From Methanolacinia petrolearia DSM 11571 (lineage in GTDB: Archaea > Halobacteriota > Methanomicrobia > Methanomicrobiales > Methanomicrobiaceae), in NCBI RefSeq assembly GCF_000147875.1, contig NC_014507.1:2046001-2110000 (forward strand): 64,000 nucleotides of DNA. The letters are read 5' to 3'. A program made the position numbers and the translations under genes. Positions 1 through 7,245 of the stretch are shown one piece after another. The notes beneath the pieces were generated by a model that made no database searches, was not told where the DNA came from, and saw only the letters and a program-made list of their open reading frames with translations. Position 1 is the first letter of the stretch; every line of letters starts with the position of its first letter.

Positions 1-11
1 GAAGAGGATTC

Positions 12-43
12 AAAAATATTTATATTAATCAAAAAGGGAGGGG
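12..43 (+). promoter_or_regulatory. TATA-like element and ribosome binding site of the selD-like gene
   Basis: An AT-rich TATA-like stretch (about 12-26) is followed by a purine-rich GGGAGGGG at 36-43. The ATG at 49 is six bases further on, which fixes the start of the selD-like gene. The promoter assignment is by composition and spacing only. Confidence 0.45.
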
Positions 44-48
44 ATTAA

Positions 49-1095
49 ATGAGCGATATCGAAAAAAGAAAATTAACTAGTATTGCACCTTTGTTTGGAT
101 GCTCTTGTAAACTTCCTGAAACCGAATTGGAAACTTTGTTAGAAGATATAAACATTAGTTATTCTCCAGAAATCTTATGTCCTGGTGATGACGCTGCTGT
201 CATAAAGATCAATGATGACCTTGCAATTATAAAAACGACAGATTTTTTCACTCCAATTGTAGACGATCCGTATATTCAAGGCAAAATTGCAGCTTGTAAT
301 GCAACAAATGACGTTTATGCAATGGGAGCAACCGAAATTGTTGGCGTTTTGGCATTATTAGGTATTCCTCGTGAATTACCTCTAGAAAACGCAAGAATGA
401 TGCTCAAAGGATTTCAGGATTTTTGTAACAGCATAGGCACATCCATTGTTGGAGGCCACACGATAATAAATCCCTGGCCTTTTATTGGAGGAGCTGTAAC
501 TGCAATATCTTCGCCGGACAAAATAGTTTACCATTCCGGAGCACAACCCGGAGATGTTTTGCTATTGACAAAACCTCTGGGGATACAACCTGCAATGGCA
601 TCCACACGTTTATCCAGTGAATATTCTTCAATTATTCAATCCACATTAGATTCGGATATTGTAGCTAATGCTGTAAATTTAGCAATAGAATGTATGACTA
701 CATCAAATCTCAACGCCGCTAAAGCAATTAATGAAGTTGGTGCAAATGCCTTGACAGATGTCACGGGTTTTGGACTATACGGGCATGGATTGAATATTGC
801 TAGAAAAAGCAACGTATCTTTGAATATTGATTTAATTCCAATTATTTCTGGAACTTTAGAACTATCGGCTCTTTTTGAACATGGTCTTGAAGAAGGAAAA
901 TCAGCCGAGACTGCCGGAGGGTTATTAATGTCAGTTTCAGAGGAAAATTTGGATGAAATTATTCATTCATTAAATAAGTATAATGTCCCGGCTTATGAAA
1001 TTGGAACTGTTAAAGAAAAAGGAAATGAACACGTTGTCATTGACAATCCTGAAATATTAGAGATTTCATCTCTAAGCGTAAAATTTGAAAGTTGA
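49..1095 (+). CDS. selD: Selenophosphate synthetase (selenide, water dikinase) homologue
   Basis: The 348-residue product has the AIR-synthase/SelD fold pattern. SelD makes selenophosphate, the activated selenium donor, from selenide and ATP in the cytoplasm. The N-terminal GCSCK motif places Cys18, Cys20 and Lys21 where Escherichia coli SelD has Cys17, Cys19 and catalytic Lys20. A GDDAAV loop (about 46-52) and the DFFTPIVDDP segment are also typical of SelD. Start supported by GGGAGGGG upstream. It is directly followed by a DUF2099 gene, probably in one operon. No selenocysteine genes (selA, selB, tRNA-Sec) are in the window, so the role may be an orphan-SelD selenium pathway (inference). 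The gene is AT-rich compared with the core genes of the window. Confidence 0.85.
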   Translation: MSDIEKRKLTSIAPLFGCSCKLPETELETLLEDINISYSPEILCPGDDAAVIKINDDLAIIKTTDFFTPIVDDPYIQGKIAACNATNDVYAMGATEIVGVLALLGIPRELPLENARMMLKGFQDFCNSIGTSIVGGHTIINPWPFIGGAVTAISSPDKIVYHSGAQPGDVLLLTKPLGIQPAMASTRLSSEYSSIIQSTLDSDIVANAVNLAIECMTTSNLNAAKAINEVGANALTDVTGFGLYGHGLNIARKSNVSLNIDLIPIISGTLELSALFEHGLEEGKSAETAGGLLMSVSEENLDEIIHSLNKYNVPAYEIGTVKEKGNEHVVIDNPEILEISSLSVKFES

Positions 1096-1112
1096 AACAA
1101 TGGAGGTGCTTT

Positions 1113-1964
1113 ATGGATAAAAATGATCATATAATCGAGGTCGCAAAAGGTAGAATTCAAATATCCGATGGAGAAGTAACGGTTATTTCGAAACCAAAGA
1201 TTAAGTCTTGTCCGACATGGCAACGTGTATTAAACATCTCTGGTGAACTAAATGAACCGATTATAAAAGAGATAATCGAAAGAAGAATGGAACTTGGAAA
1301 ACTCTTCCAACCCGACAGAATACTGGAAAGCGACAATTTAATTTTTTCTTTTGGTGCATCGGAATTACTTTTTTGCGCTCTGAATGAGGGTATAATAGAT
1401 GCTGCCGTTTTGGTTTGCGATGGCGCAGGAACAATTATTAGTGACAAGCCAAAGGTTGTCCAGGGTGTTGGGGGATGGATGTCAGGAATGATAAAAACAA
1501 GCCCGATACCTGAAATAATTAGCCGACTGGAAGATTTGGGTACAATTGTTGTTGATAAAGAAAATGCAATTATTAATCCTCTGTATGGAGTTCAAAAAGC
1601 AATTGAAAATGGATATCGCAATATTGCAGTTACAGTAGCTGAAAACGATATTGATCTTATTCCTAAAATTAAGGAATTGGAAAATGGATGCAATATCTCA
1701 ATTTTATCAATTTGTACAGGAGCAATTTCTAAAAAAGAAGCACAAATTCTTACTCAGGCCGATCTCGTCTGGAGTTGTGCCTCAAAGGAGATAAATGAAG
1801 TTGTAGGCCCGGAATCGATTTTTACTACAAGAAGGTGCAAGCCAATTTATGCACTATCAACCAAAGGGAAAAAGATGATTTTGTCTGGTGCATCGCAATA
1901 TACCAGTCATATGGAATTGTTTGTTACTAGTGAGCCTACAACTCAGCCTTATCCATATATCTAA
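1113..1964 (+). CDS. DUF2099 family protein (methanogenesis marker protein 8)
   Basis: The 283-residue cytoplasmic protein matches what I know of the DUF2099 / methanogenesis marker 8 family, whose biochemical function is not established. Visible features are a DAAVLVCDGAGT segment, a GVGGWMSG glycine motif and several conserved cysteines (for example SICTGAISKKEA and WSCASKEI). The ATG at 1113 is chosen over an upstream in-frame ATG at 1092 because GGAGGTG lies at 1102-1108. It follows selD by 17 bases on the same strand, so the two are probably co-transcribed, which suggests a joint role in selenium handling (inference). It shares the AT-rich composition of selD. Confidence 0.75.
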   Translation: MDKNDHIIEVAKGRIQISDGEVTVISKPKIKSCPTWQRVLNISGELNEPIIKEIIERRMELGKLFQPDRILESDNLIFSFGASELLFCALNEGIIDAAVLVCDGAGTIISDKPKVVQGVGGWMSGMIKTSPIPEIISRLEDLGTIVVDKENAIINPLYGVQKAIENGYRNIAVTVAENDIDLIPKIKELENGCNISILSICTGAISKKEAQILTQADLVWSCASKEINEVVGPESIFTTRRCKPIYALSTKGKKMILSGASQYTSHMELFVTSEPTTQPYPYI

Positions 1965-2003
1965 AAAATTATTTTTAATAAACTCCTTATTATCGGACAT
2001 CAC

Positions 2004-2129
2004 GTTGCATAACCGCAAAATCAAAATTTCTAAATATGAAATTGTTGGATCTCTATTTTATTGAGACTACTTTGAGATTTCAAACAGCACCAGAATACTT
2101 TTCATAATGATGGCAATCGGTTATGCAAC
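2004..2129. repeat. 126-bp element bounded by a perfect 12-bp inverted repeat
   Basis: GTTGCATAACCG at 2004-2015 is exactly the reverse complement of CGGTTATGCAAC at 2118-2129. The interior is AT-rich with no open reading frame of note. It lies in the intergenic stretch after the DUF2099 gene and could be a miniature mobile element, a stem-loop RNA or regulatory DNA. Confidence 0.5.
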
Positions 2130-2198
2130 ATTCAGGATGAAGATGCCTGTTCTTTAAAAATCGAAATCTAAATATGCTTCTCTTCCAATTATCTTTCA

Positions 2199-3488
2199 AT
2201 GGACCCTGTTCTGGTTTTGATCCTCACTCTGGCATTCATAACAGTTCTTGCATTCTCGCGAAAGGTGCCGACATTTGTATTCTTATTTTCAGGAGCTGTA
2301 TTCCTGGGCCTTCTTGCGGGATTCGGATTCGAACAGGTTCTTACGTGGGCGATAGAAGGGATGGGGAATATCTTCTCTTCGTTTGCAGTTATCATACTGT
2401 CCGGCATCGTCATCGTGAGGTTACTGTCCGACCAGAGTTTGCTGGATATAATAATCTCCGGATTGCGATTCGGCATAAAAGATCGCGGTGTGAACGCCGG
2501 AATTATCGGCTACATCCTCTCGATCCCGACGACATGCTGTATCACCACTTACCTGATGATCGCCCCGGCGATGAAAAAACCGGGTGACAAAACTCCCGGA
2601 TCAAATAGGCCACTCTATCTCGTAGCGGTAGGCAGCATCATATCATATGTCCTGATATTTCCTACCCCTGCAACGATACCTCTCCTGACCGGTCTTGCGC
2701 CTGATTATCCGGTCTTTAATTTTGATGCAATAACAATCCCTCTCTCTTTCGGGATTCTCGTAATCATTCTGCTGCTCTCCGGTTTCCTGTACCGGAAGAC
2801 AAAAAGAGAAACGGTTGAATCCGTGCTGCCGGAAGAGAAGGTTCCTGCCGGTAGAAAGATCCGTGCATGGGCCCCTTTTATCGTAATGTTTGCAGCGATA
2901 CCCGTGGGACTTTTTCTTTTGCAGCTGTCTCACCTGATCCTCACGCAATTCATAATGCTTGCCGGAATGATAACCGCCCTTGCACTTGCTCCTCCTGATA
3001 TCAGGATGAAAAGCTTTTCAAAAGGTGCTAAATTTGCAGGGTTGATCCTGTTTGATTTCTGTTCCGCGGGAGCGGTAGGGAAGGTGATAGTAGGTTCGGG
3101 TATAGCGAACGGCATAATGGATTCGATGATCCCTGTACTTCCCGACATTCTGGTTCCGTTCATAATCGCGGCAGTTTTTGCAACCGTTCAGGGGTCCAGG
3201 GTAGTGACCGCGGTGATCTCGTCTGAAATAATTGCCACCGCCGGGCTTGCAGAAACACTTCACCCGGTTCCGCTGATACTCATGGTCTCGGCCGGAACGT
3301 GCTTTATCTCATATCTGACCGATCCGTACTTCTGGCTTGTGCAGAGAACCACGGGCGATGACATCACGACGGTGATGAAGCATTACACCCTGCCGCTGGC
3401 AGTTGCAGCGGTTATCATATTCGTTGTCGCTCTTCTGCTTACGGTATTTTTCTTTCCTTATGTCGAGAACGCGGCTCTTTTGGTTTGA
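2199..3488 (+). CDS. GntP-family permease
   Basis: The 429-residue polytopic membrane protein has about 11-12 hydrophobic segments. It resembles the GntP (gluconate/organic acid:H+ symporter) family, including the late conserved segment VQGSRVVTAVISSEI, which aligns with the GSATVA region of GntP. Substrate cannot be predicted; gluconate, citrate or another small organic acid are possible. A TATA-like stretch at about 2167-2177 lies 22-30 bases upstream of the ATG and there is no ribosome binding site, so the mRNA may be leaderless. Its composition resembles the core genes of the window rather than the AT-rich genes on either side, so this accessory region is a mosaic. Confidence 0.75.
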   Translation: MDPVLVLILTLAFITVLAFSRKVPTFVFLFSGAVFLGLLAGFGFEQVLTWAIEGMGNIFSSFAVIILSGIVIVRLLSDQSLLDIIISGLRFGIKDRGVNAGIIGYILSIPTTCCITTYLMIAPAMKKPGDKTPGSNRPLYLVAVGSIISYVLIFPTPATIPLLTGLAPDYPVFNFDAITIPLSFGILVIILLLSGFLYRKTKRETVESVLPEEKVPAGRKIRAWAPFIVMFAAIPVGLFLLQLSHLILTQFIMLAGMITALALAPPDIRMKSFSKGAKFAGLILFDFCSAGAVGKVIVGSGIANGIMDSMIPVLPDILVPFIIAAVFATVQGSRVVTAVISSEIIATAGLAETLHPVPLILMVSAGTCFISYLTDPYFWLVQRTTGDDITTVMKHYTLPLAVAAVIIFVVALLLTVFFFPYVENAALLV

Positions 3489-3566
3489 TAAGAAATATCA
3501 GGACAATATTTACTTTTGGACCACAGAACAAAAATTGTTATCATAATTCAGAATTAAGAATCAATA

Positions 3567-3806
3567 ATGGTCACTCATCAGGAAATCAGAGAACTCTTTT
3601 ATCCACTTGAATGGATTCTCCGGTTAATAATGATCACACTTCTCTGTCTGGTTTTATTGCACCTAACAGAAATTCCTGAAAATTACTACATGCTTGTCTT
3701 TGTCTATAGGGCCCTTGTAATTGGTATCTTGATTATGTTTCTCATTCAGGCGTATTGCATTTGGAATTTTTGGAGAGATAAAAAAAGTAATAGGGTCCTG
3801 TCATGA
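3567..3806 (+). CDS. Small two-helix membrane protein, coupled to the HEPN gene
   Basis: The 79-residue protein has an N-terminal charged segment, two hydrophobic helices (about residues 17-33 and 42-66) and a basic tail ending in RDKKSNRVLS. No family is recognised. Its stop codon overlaps the start of the downstream TPR-HEPN gene in an ATGA arrangement at 3803-3806, so the two are almost certainly co-translated. The pairing of a tiny membrane protein with a HEPN protein suggests an anchor, a membrane-targeting partner or an antidote (inference). Confidence 0.65.
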   Translation: MVTHQEIRELFYPLEWILRLIMITLLCLVLLHLTEIPENYYMLVFVYRALVIGILIMFLIQAYCIWNFWRDKKSNRVLS

Positions 3807-5401
3807 AAAGGCTATCACGCGAAGATATGATAGAATTAAATGAAAAATATTTAAATCTGGATTCTCTAAGTGAATTAGACGACAAAACTTCTTTAAATAT
3901 TTTTGGAACATTAATAGATACTTCACATTTTTTAGACAAACTTGAGGGATTGCTTCATGCATTAGATTTCTCAGAAGAATTGTTAAATCGCGAAATGAAT
4001 GAAGAAAATAAATCTGAGTTACACTACTATATTGCAAACCTTTGGGCAGATTTAGAGGAATTTAAAAGTACATGTATAAAAAGCCGTTGGGATTGGGATC
4101 AACCAGAAATAAAAAAAGTAATAACCAATATCAGATATTCTTTCAGATATGGATTTTTAGGGGATAATACAAAAGTTTCAGATTCTCGCAGATGTGAAAT
4201 TCTGACTAATTATGGAAATGCTCTCTCACAAATAGGTAGGATTATTGAAGCTATAGAATATTATGACAAGGTTTTAGAGATCAACCCAAACTTTTCTATG
4301 GCTAATGGGGCTAAAGGGAATAATTTATTTAAATATTCTAGATATCTTTACGATGAAGGCCATAAAGCATATTTTTTAAATTTATCATATAAAATGCTGA
4401 AAAAGGCAATAGAAGGAGATCCCTATCCCCAAGCCAAAAAAAATTTCCAGAATACTATCAACATTTTAGAAAAGGGATGTTCTAAAGAATTATTGGCTGA
4501 AAATTTTGATTTAAACTCTTATGAATTAGGAAATTCTCAGGATGAGATTGATTATAGGAATTGGGTATTAAATAATAGATTATTCCTGAATCCATTGAAT
4601 GATCTTGGACCAAATTCAATCGCTGCAAGAGATGTCTTACTAACCCCGTCAATCTTTACCAAAATCGACGAGGGACCATATTACCAAGGATTTTATAATC
4701 AAATGAAGCAGGAATTTGTATCTGCACGATACTTATTTTATGAAGGAATTACTCAAAGAGAACTCCATTTTTCAGATTTTGAAGTAATGTTATTTAATAC
4801 AGGAGATTTTCCAAGATATGGATTGAAAATCGAAAAAATAAAGATTGCATATCGTATGGCATATTCTTTATTTGATAAAATTGCCTTTTTTATAAATTAC
4901 TATTTTAGACTAGGATTAAAGGAAAAAGAAACTAATTTTAAATCTATATGGTATAAAAAACAGAAAGGAAATAAGCCATTAGAGATTAGAGGTGATCTTT
5001 ATAAAAAAGAAAATTTACCATTAAGAGGATTATTTTGGTTAAATCAGGATTTCTTCATAGAGGATTTTAAAGAATCAATAGAACCCGAATCAGAAGAACT
5101 GAAAAACATTCGAAATTCTTTAGAGCATAAATATTTGAAAATTCATTCGGATTATTATCCAATAAACTGTGGTGCTGACTTCAGTATGTATGGTGAAGAT
5201 AGATTAGCATACTCATTGAATTATAATACTTTCATTAGCAAAACATTGAAACTTTTAAAATTAACACGTTCTGCCTTAATATATCTATCTTTGGCGATAT
5301 ATACTGAGGAATTTCAACGTTACTCAAATTCTGAAAAAATGAAAGATGCATATTCTATTGAAATAGATGTGTTTTCGGATGATGATAAAAAATTGGACTA
5401 A
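3803..5401 (+). CDS. TPR-containing protein with C-terminal HEPN domain (LA2681-like)
   Basis: The 532-residue cytoplasmic protein has a tetratricopeptide-like stretch near residues 130-180 (GNALSQIGRIIEAIEYYDKV). Its C-terminal alpha-helical region carries an Arg-x4-His motif, R437-N-S-L-E-H442, the signature of HEPN ribonucleases. The layout resembles the LA2681-like HEPN family, generally linked to stress or defence (family knowledge; not tested by search). The gene is strongly AT-rich, overlaps the upstream small membrane protein gene by four bases, and lies in an accessory region with an antirestriction gene, a nuclease and an integrase. A likely role is an RNA-cleaving effector in an antiphage or abortive-infection module (inference). 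Confidence 0.7.
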   Translation: MKRLSREDMIELNEKYLNLDSLSELDDKTSLNIFGTLIDTSHFLDKLEGLLHALDFSEELLNREMNEENKSELHYYIANLWADLEEFKSTCIKSRWDWDQPEIKKVITNIRYSFRYGFLGDNTKVSDSRRCEILTNYGNALSQIGRIIEAIEYYDKVLEINPNFSMANGAKGNNLFKYSRYLYDEGHKAYFLNLSYKMLKKAIEGDPYPQAKKNFQNTINILEKGCSKELLAENFDLNSYELGNSQDEIDYRNWVLNNRLFLNPLNDLGPNSIAARDVLLTPSIFTKIDEGPYYQGFYNQMKQEFVSARYLFYEGITQRELHFSDFEVMLFNTGDFPRYGLKIEKIKIAYRMAYSLFDKIAFFINYYFRLGLKEKETNFKSIWYKKQKGNKPLEIRGDLYKKENLPLRGLFWLNQDFFIEDFKESIEPESEELKNIRNSLEHKYLKIHSDYYPINCGADFSMYGEDRLAYSLNYNTFISKTLKLLKLTRSALIYLSLAIYTEEFQRYSNSEKMKDAYSIEIDVFSDDDKKLD

Positions 5402-5692
5402 TTTTTTTGGATCATCGCTATTCATTTTTTACTGATAGCCGCAAGCGATATTCGAAGAATTTCGCGAAGCGGCGGGCCACCACACACAGCCGGCAGGGGC
5501 CGAGACAAAAAGTCGAGGTTCCTGCGGGCGTTATACAAACCAGCTCAACCGGAAAAAACAAGGCCGGTGTTGCGAAGCTCGCCGGAAGCCGGATGGGTTC
5601 CGGCATTGAGCATGAACTTGTTTCATGCGAAGCACTTACTCGAAGAGTTAGTGCGAGAGCGAGCAATCCCGGCCGGTACAAAAAAAAGGAAT
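5402..5692. other. GC-rich intergenic stretch between convergent HEPN and ardC genes
   Basis: No convincing gene is seen. Open frames on both strands here have low-complexity, shadow-like translations. A run of eight A on the plus strand just before 5690 reads as a T-tract for the minus strand and may terminate the ardC operon. The segment contains GCGAAGC/GCTTCGC-type sequences similar in texture to the repeats near 41950, but I could not establish homology. Confidence 0.35.
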
Positions 5693-6523
5693 TCATTCCT
5701 CCCCGCCCCCAGTGAGGAAGTCGGCCGCCCGCTGCGCATCCCCCGCGGCCCGGATGACATCGACGGCCGTGCCGTTCCTGATGTGACGGAGCCACCCTGC
5801 GACATAGGCAGCCTGGTTATCGATGACGGGCATATCGATCCCGGTCATCGCACACAGGAAGGCAGAACCCATCTCCGCCGTCAGCTCCTCGCGGCTGTAC
5901 TTCTCGCTCCCGAACCGGATCGGCCCGGTTATTCCCGGTCGCTTCAGGCGGGATTCATGACCGGTCCAGTGAGTCAGTTCATGGAAGTAGGTCGAGTAGT
6001 ATTCTTCCGGAGATTCGAACCGCTCCATCTCGGGCATGTGGATGATATCCGCAGCCGGGAGATATGCCGGCGGTCCCGGGGTGACCTTCGGGCAGTTCCT
6101 TTCGATCACTTCGTCGCAGGACGTGATCGCCCGGACCTCGCCGACCTCTTCCTTCTTGATCCCTTCGCACTGCGAGAGGTTGAAGACCCAGTAATACCTG
6201 ACAAGCGGCTTTTCCCGCTGAGACATCACAAGGACCTCGTCGCCCTGGTCGTTCACAATCGGCCTTGCCTCTTCGAAGGACCAGAAGACAACAAGTCCGG
6301 ATGCCTTCTCGCCTTTCCGGACATACCCGCCGAGCTGCTTGATCTGCCGGTACGTCCCCCACCATTCATGACCGGAGAGCAAAAGGCGGTTTATGCCCCG
6401 GTAGGGCCTTCCCGTCAGGAGATTGCACGGCGACAGGTTCTTCCACGACTGATGCCAGGGGATCGTCCCCGAGGAAAGAGAAGAGATGATCCTTTCCCGG
6501 ACCATCTCATAGACATTTACCAT
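5693..6523 (-). CDS. ArdC-like antirestriction protein with zincin-like metallopeptidase domain
   Basis: The predicted 276-residue protein has an N-terminal ArdC/DUF1738-type ssDNA-binding region (VRERIISSLSSG followed by IPWHQSW and RPYRGINRLLL) and a C-terminal zinc-metallopeptidase domain. The HELTHW motif (about residues 181-185) and the downstream EELTAEMG supply the zinc ligands. ArdC proteins on conjugative plasmids bind ssDNA and protect incoming DNA from restriction (family knowledge). The ATG at 6523 is preferred to an in-frame TTG at 6529 because GGGGTG precedes it and it overlaps the upstream gene's stop codon as TGATG. It is the last gene of a three-gene minus-strand operon, and its GC-rich composition differs from the AT-rich genes on either side. 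Confidence 0.85.
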   Translation of the reverse strand: MVNVYEMVRERIISSLSSGTIPWHQSWKNLSPCNLLTGRPYRGINRLLLSGHEWWGTYRQIKQLGGYVRKGEKASGLVVFWSFEEARPIVNDQGDEVLVMSQREKPLVRYYWVFNLSQCEGIKKEEVGEVRAITSCDEVIERNCPKVTPGPPAYLPAADIIHMPEMERFESPEEYYSTYFHELTHWTGHESRLKRPGITGPIRFGSEKYSREELTAEMGSAFLCAMTGIDMPVIDNQAAYVAGWLRHIRNGTAVDVIRAAGDAQRAADFLTGGGEE

Positions 6524-6771
6524 CAGCAAACACCCCTTACCCTTGCGGTGTAACAGTTGTCATCAGCCTGGGCCCGGCGGACACATTCATCGTATCCGTG
6601 CTTCTCGACCTCGTCGCGGTAGTGCTCGCGGATGCACTCTCCCCGTCGGCGGAGGTCTTCGGCCTCGTAGAGCATTGAGTGTGCCCTTCGTTCAAGCTCG
6701 ACCGCACGCTCATCGAGGAGTGCAATGTCTTCAAGTGCATACAGAGGGATTGCGTCGCTCATCCGGGACAT
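6523..6771 (-). CDS. Small hypothetical coiled-coil protein upstream of ardC
   Basis: The predicted 82-residue hydrophilic protein has a long helical stretch (ALLDERAVELERRAHSMLYE and following) likely to form a coiled coil, and three cysteines towards the C-terminus. No family is recognised. The start at 6771 is chosen because GGAGGTGG lies 6 bases upstream. The stop TGA overlaps the ardC start as TGATG, indicating translational coupling. Small proteins next to antirestriction genes are common on archaeal plasmids and integrated elements, but nothing specific can be said of its function. Confidence 0.6.
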   Translation of the reverse strand: MSRMSDAIPLYALEDIALLDERAVELERRAHSMLYEAEDLRRRGECIREHYRDEVEKHGYDECVRRAQADDNCYTARVRGVC

Positions 6772-6772
6772 T

Positions 6773-6910
6773 TCAGTCCACCTCCGCGAGCACGTCAGCG
6801 AAAAGCTGATATGTCTTCTGGTCAAAATCGATACTTAGCTCAACGCGAGCTTTCAGGGCGGCTAACTTTTGCGGGGAAGCCGCCCCGTTCCTTATCTGTT
6901 TTGTAGTCAT
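6773..6910 (-). CDS. 45-codon small ORF heading the ardC operon
   Basis: Reading the minus strand from the ATG at 6910 gives a 45-residue peptide beginning MTTKQIRNGAASPQKLAALK and ending in FADVLAEVD. GAGGT lies 8-9 bases upstream of the ATG. The stop codon sits one base before the next gene's start, and its last codons carry that gene's ribosome binding site. The peptide is basic at the N-terminus and acidic at the C-terminus, with no known family. The tight packing and own ribosome binding site argue for a real gene in an ardC operon of an integrated element. Confidence 0.55.
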   Translation of the reverse strand: MTTKQIRNGAASPQKLAALKARVELSIDFDQKTYQLFADVLAEVD

Positions 6911-7245
6911 TTCGATCTACCTCAGCCGGTGCTCAACCGCGACCGACTGAATGCGGGGGTAAAACGGCAAACGGAGTATGGCTGTCGCTCATCAGAGCGA
7001 CCGGCTTACCCGTTTGACGGAGACCCGCGTTTGCAAGAGGAGATTTACAGTGCCGTGCAGGGGAGCGACGAAAAGGTTTGAGGAGCGGATTCGCACGGCT
7101 GTTTGGGCGGTTATTCAGGAGAGGCATTCGGGCGGTTTTATAAATTCCAACCGATTCAATTTATCTGGTCCATAGTTTAGAGGAGTATAATCTACACAAA
7201 TTATTTGGACAGCAACAGGCTACAATAATACATTGGGGTAAATCA
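6911..7245. other. Leader/intergenic region between divergent ardC operon and nuclease gene
   Basis: No gene is supported. A minus-strand TATA-like element (TTTATAAAA, reading from about 7145) would place a transcript start near 7110-7118 and leave a GC-rich leader of about 200 bases before the first ORF at 6910. That leader includes a perfect 7-bp hairpin with a 4-base loop at 6984-7001 (GTCGCTC/GAGCGAC). The right part becomes AT-rich and carries a weak GGGGT ribosome binding site for the gene at 7246. Confidence 0.35.

Noticed and set aside
5407-5795. Open frames of 102 codons (plus) and 125 codons (minus) after the HEPN and ardC genes
   Set aside because: Translations look like shadow frames in GC-rich DNA, with no family pattern and poor starts; the minus frame partly overlaps ardC out of phase. 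A minus start that overlaps the ardC stop was considered but the T-tract right after it argues for termination.
5567-6553. Long plus-strand frame (328 codons) across ardC
   Set aside because: It is the antisense of a clear ArdC protein with an intact HExxH motif; GC-rich DNA gives long antisense frames.
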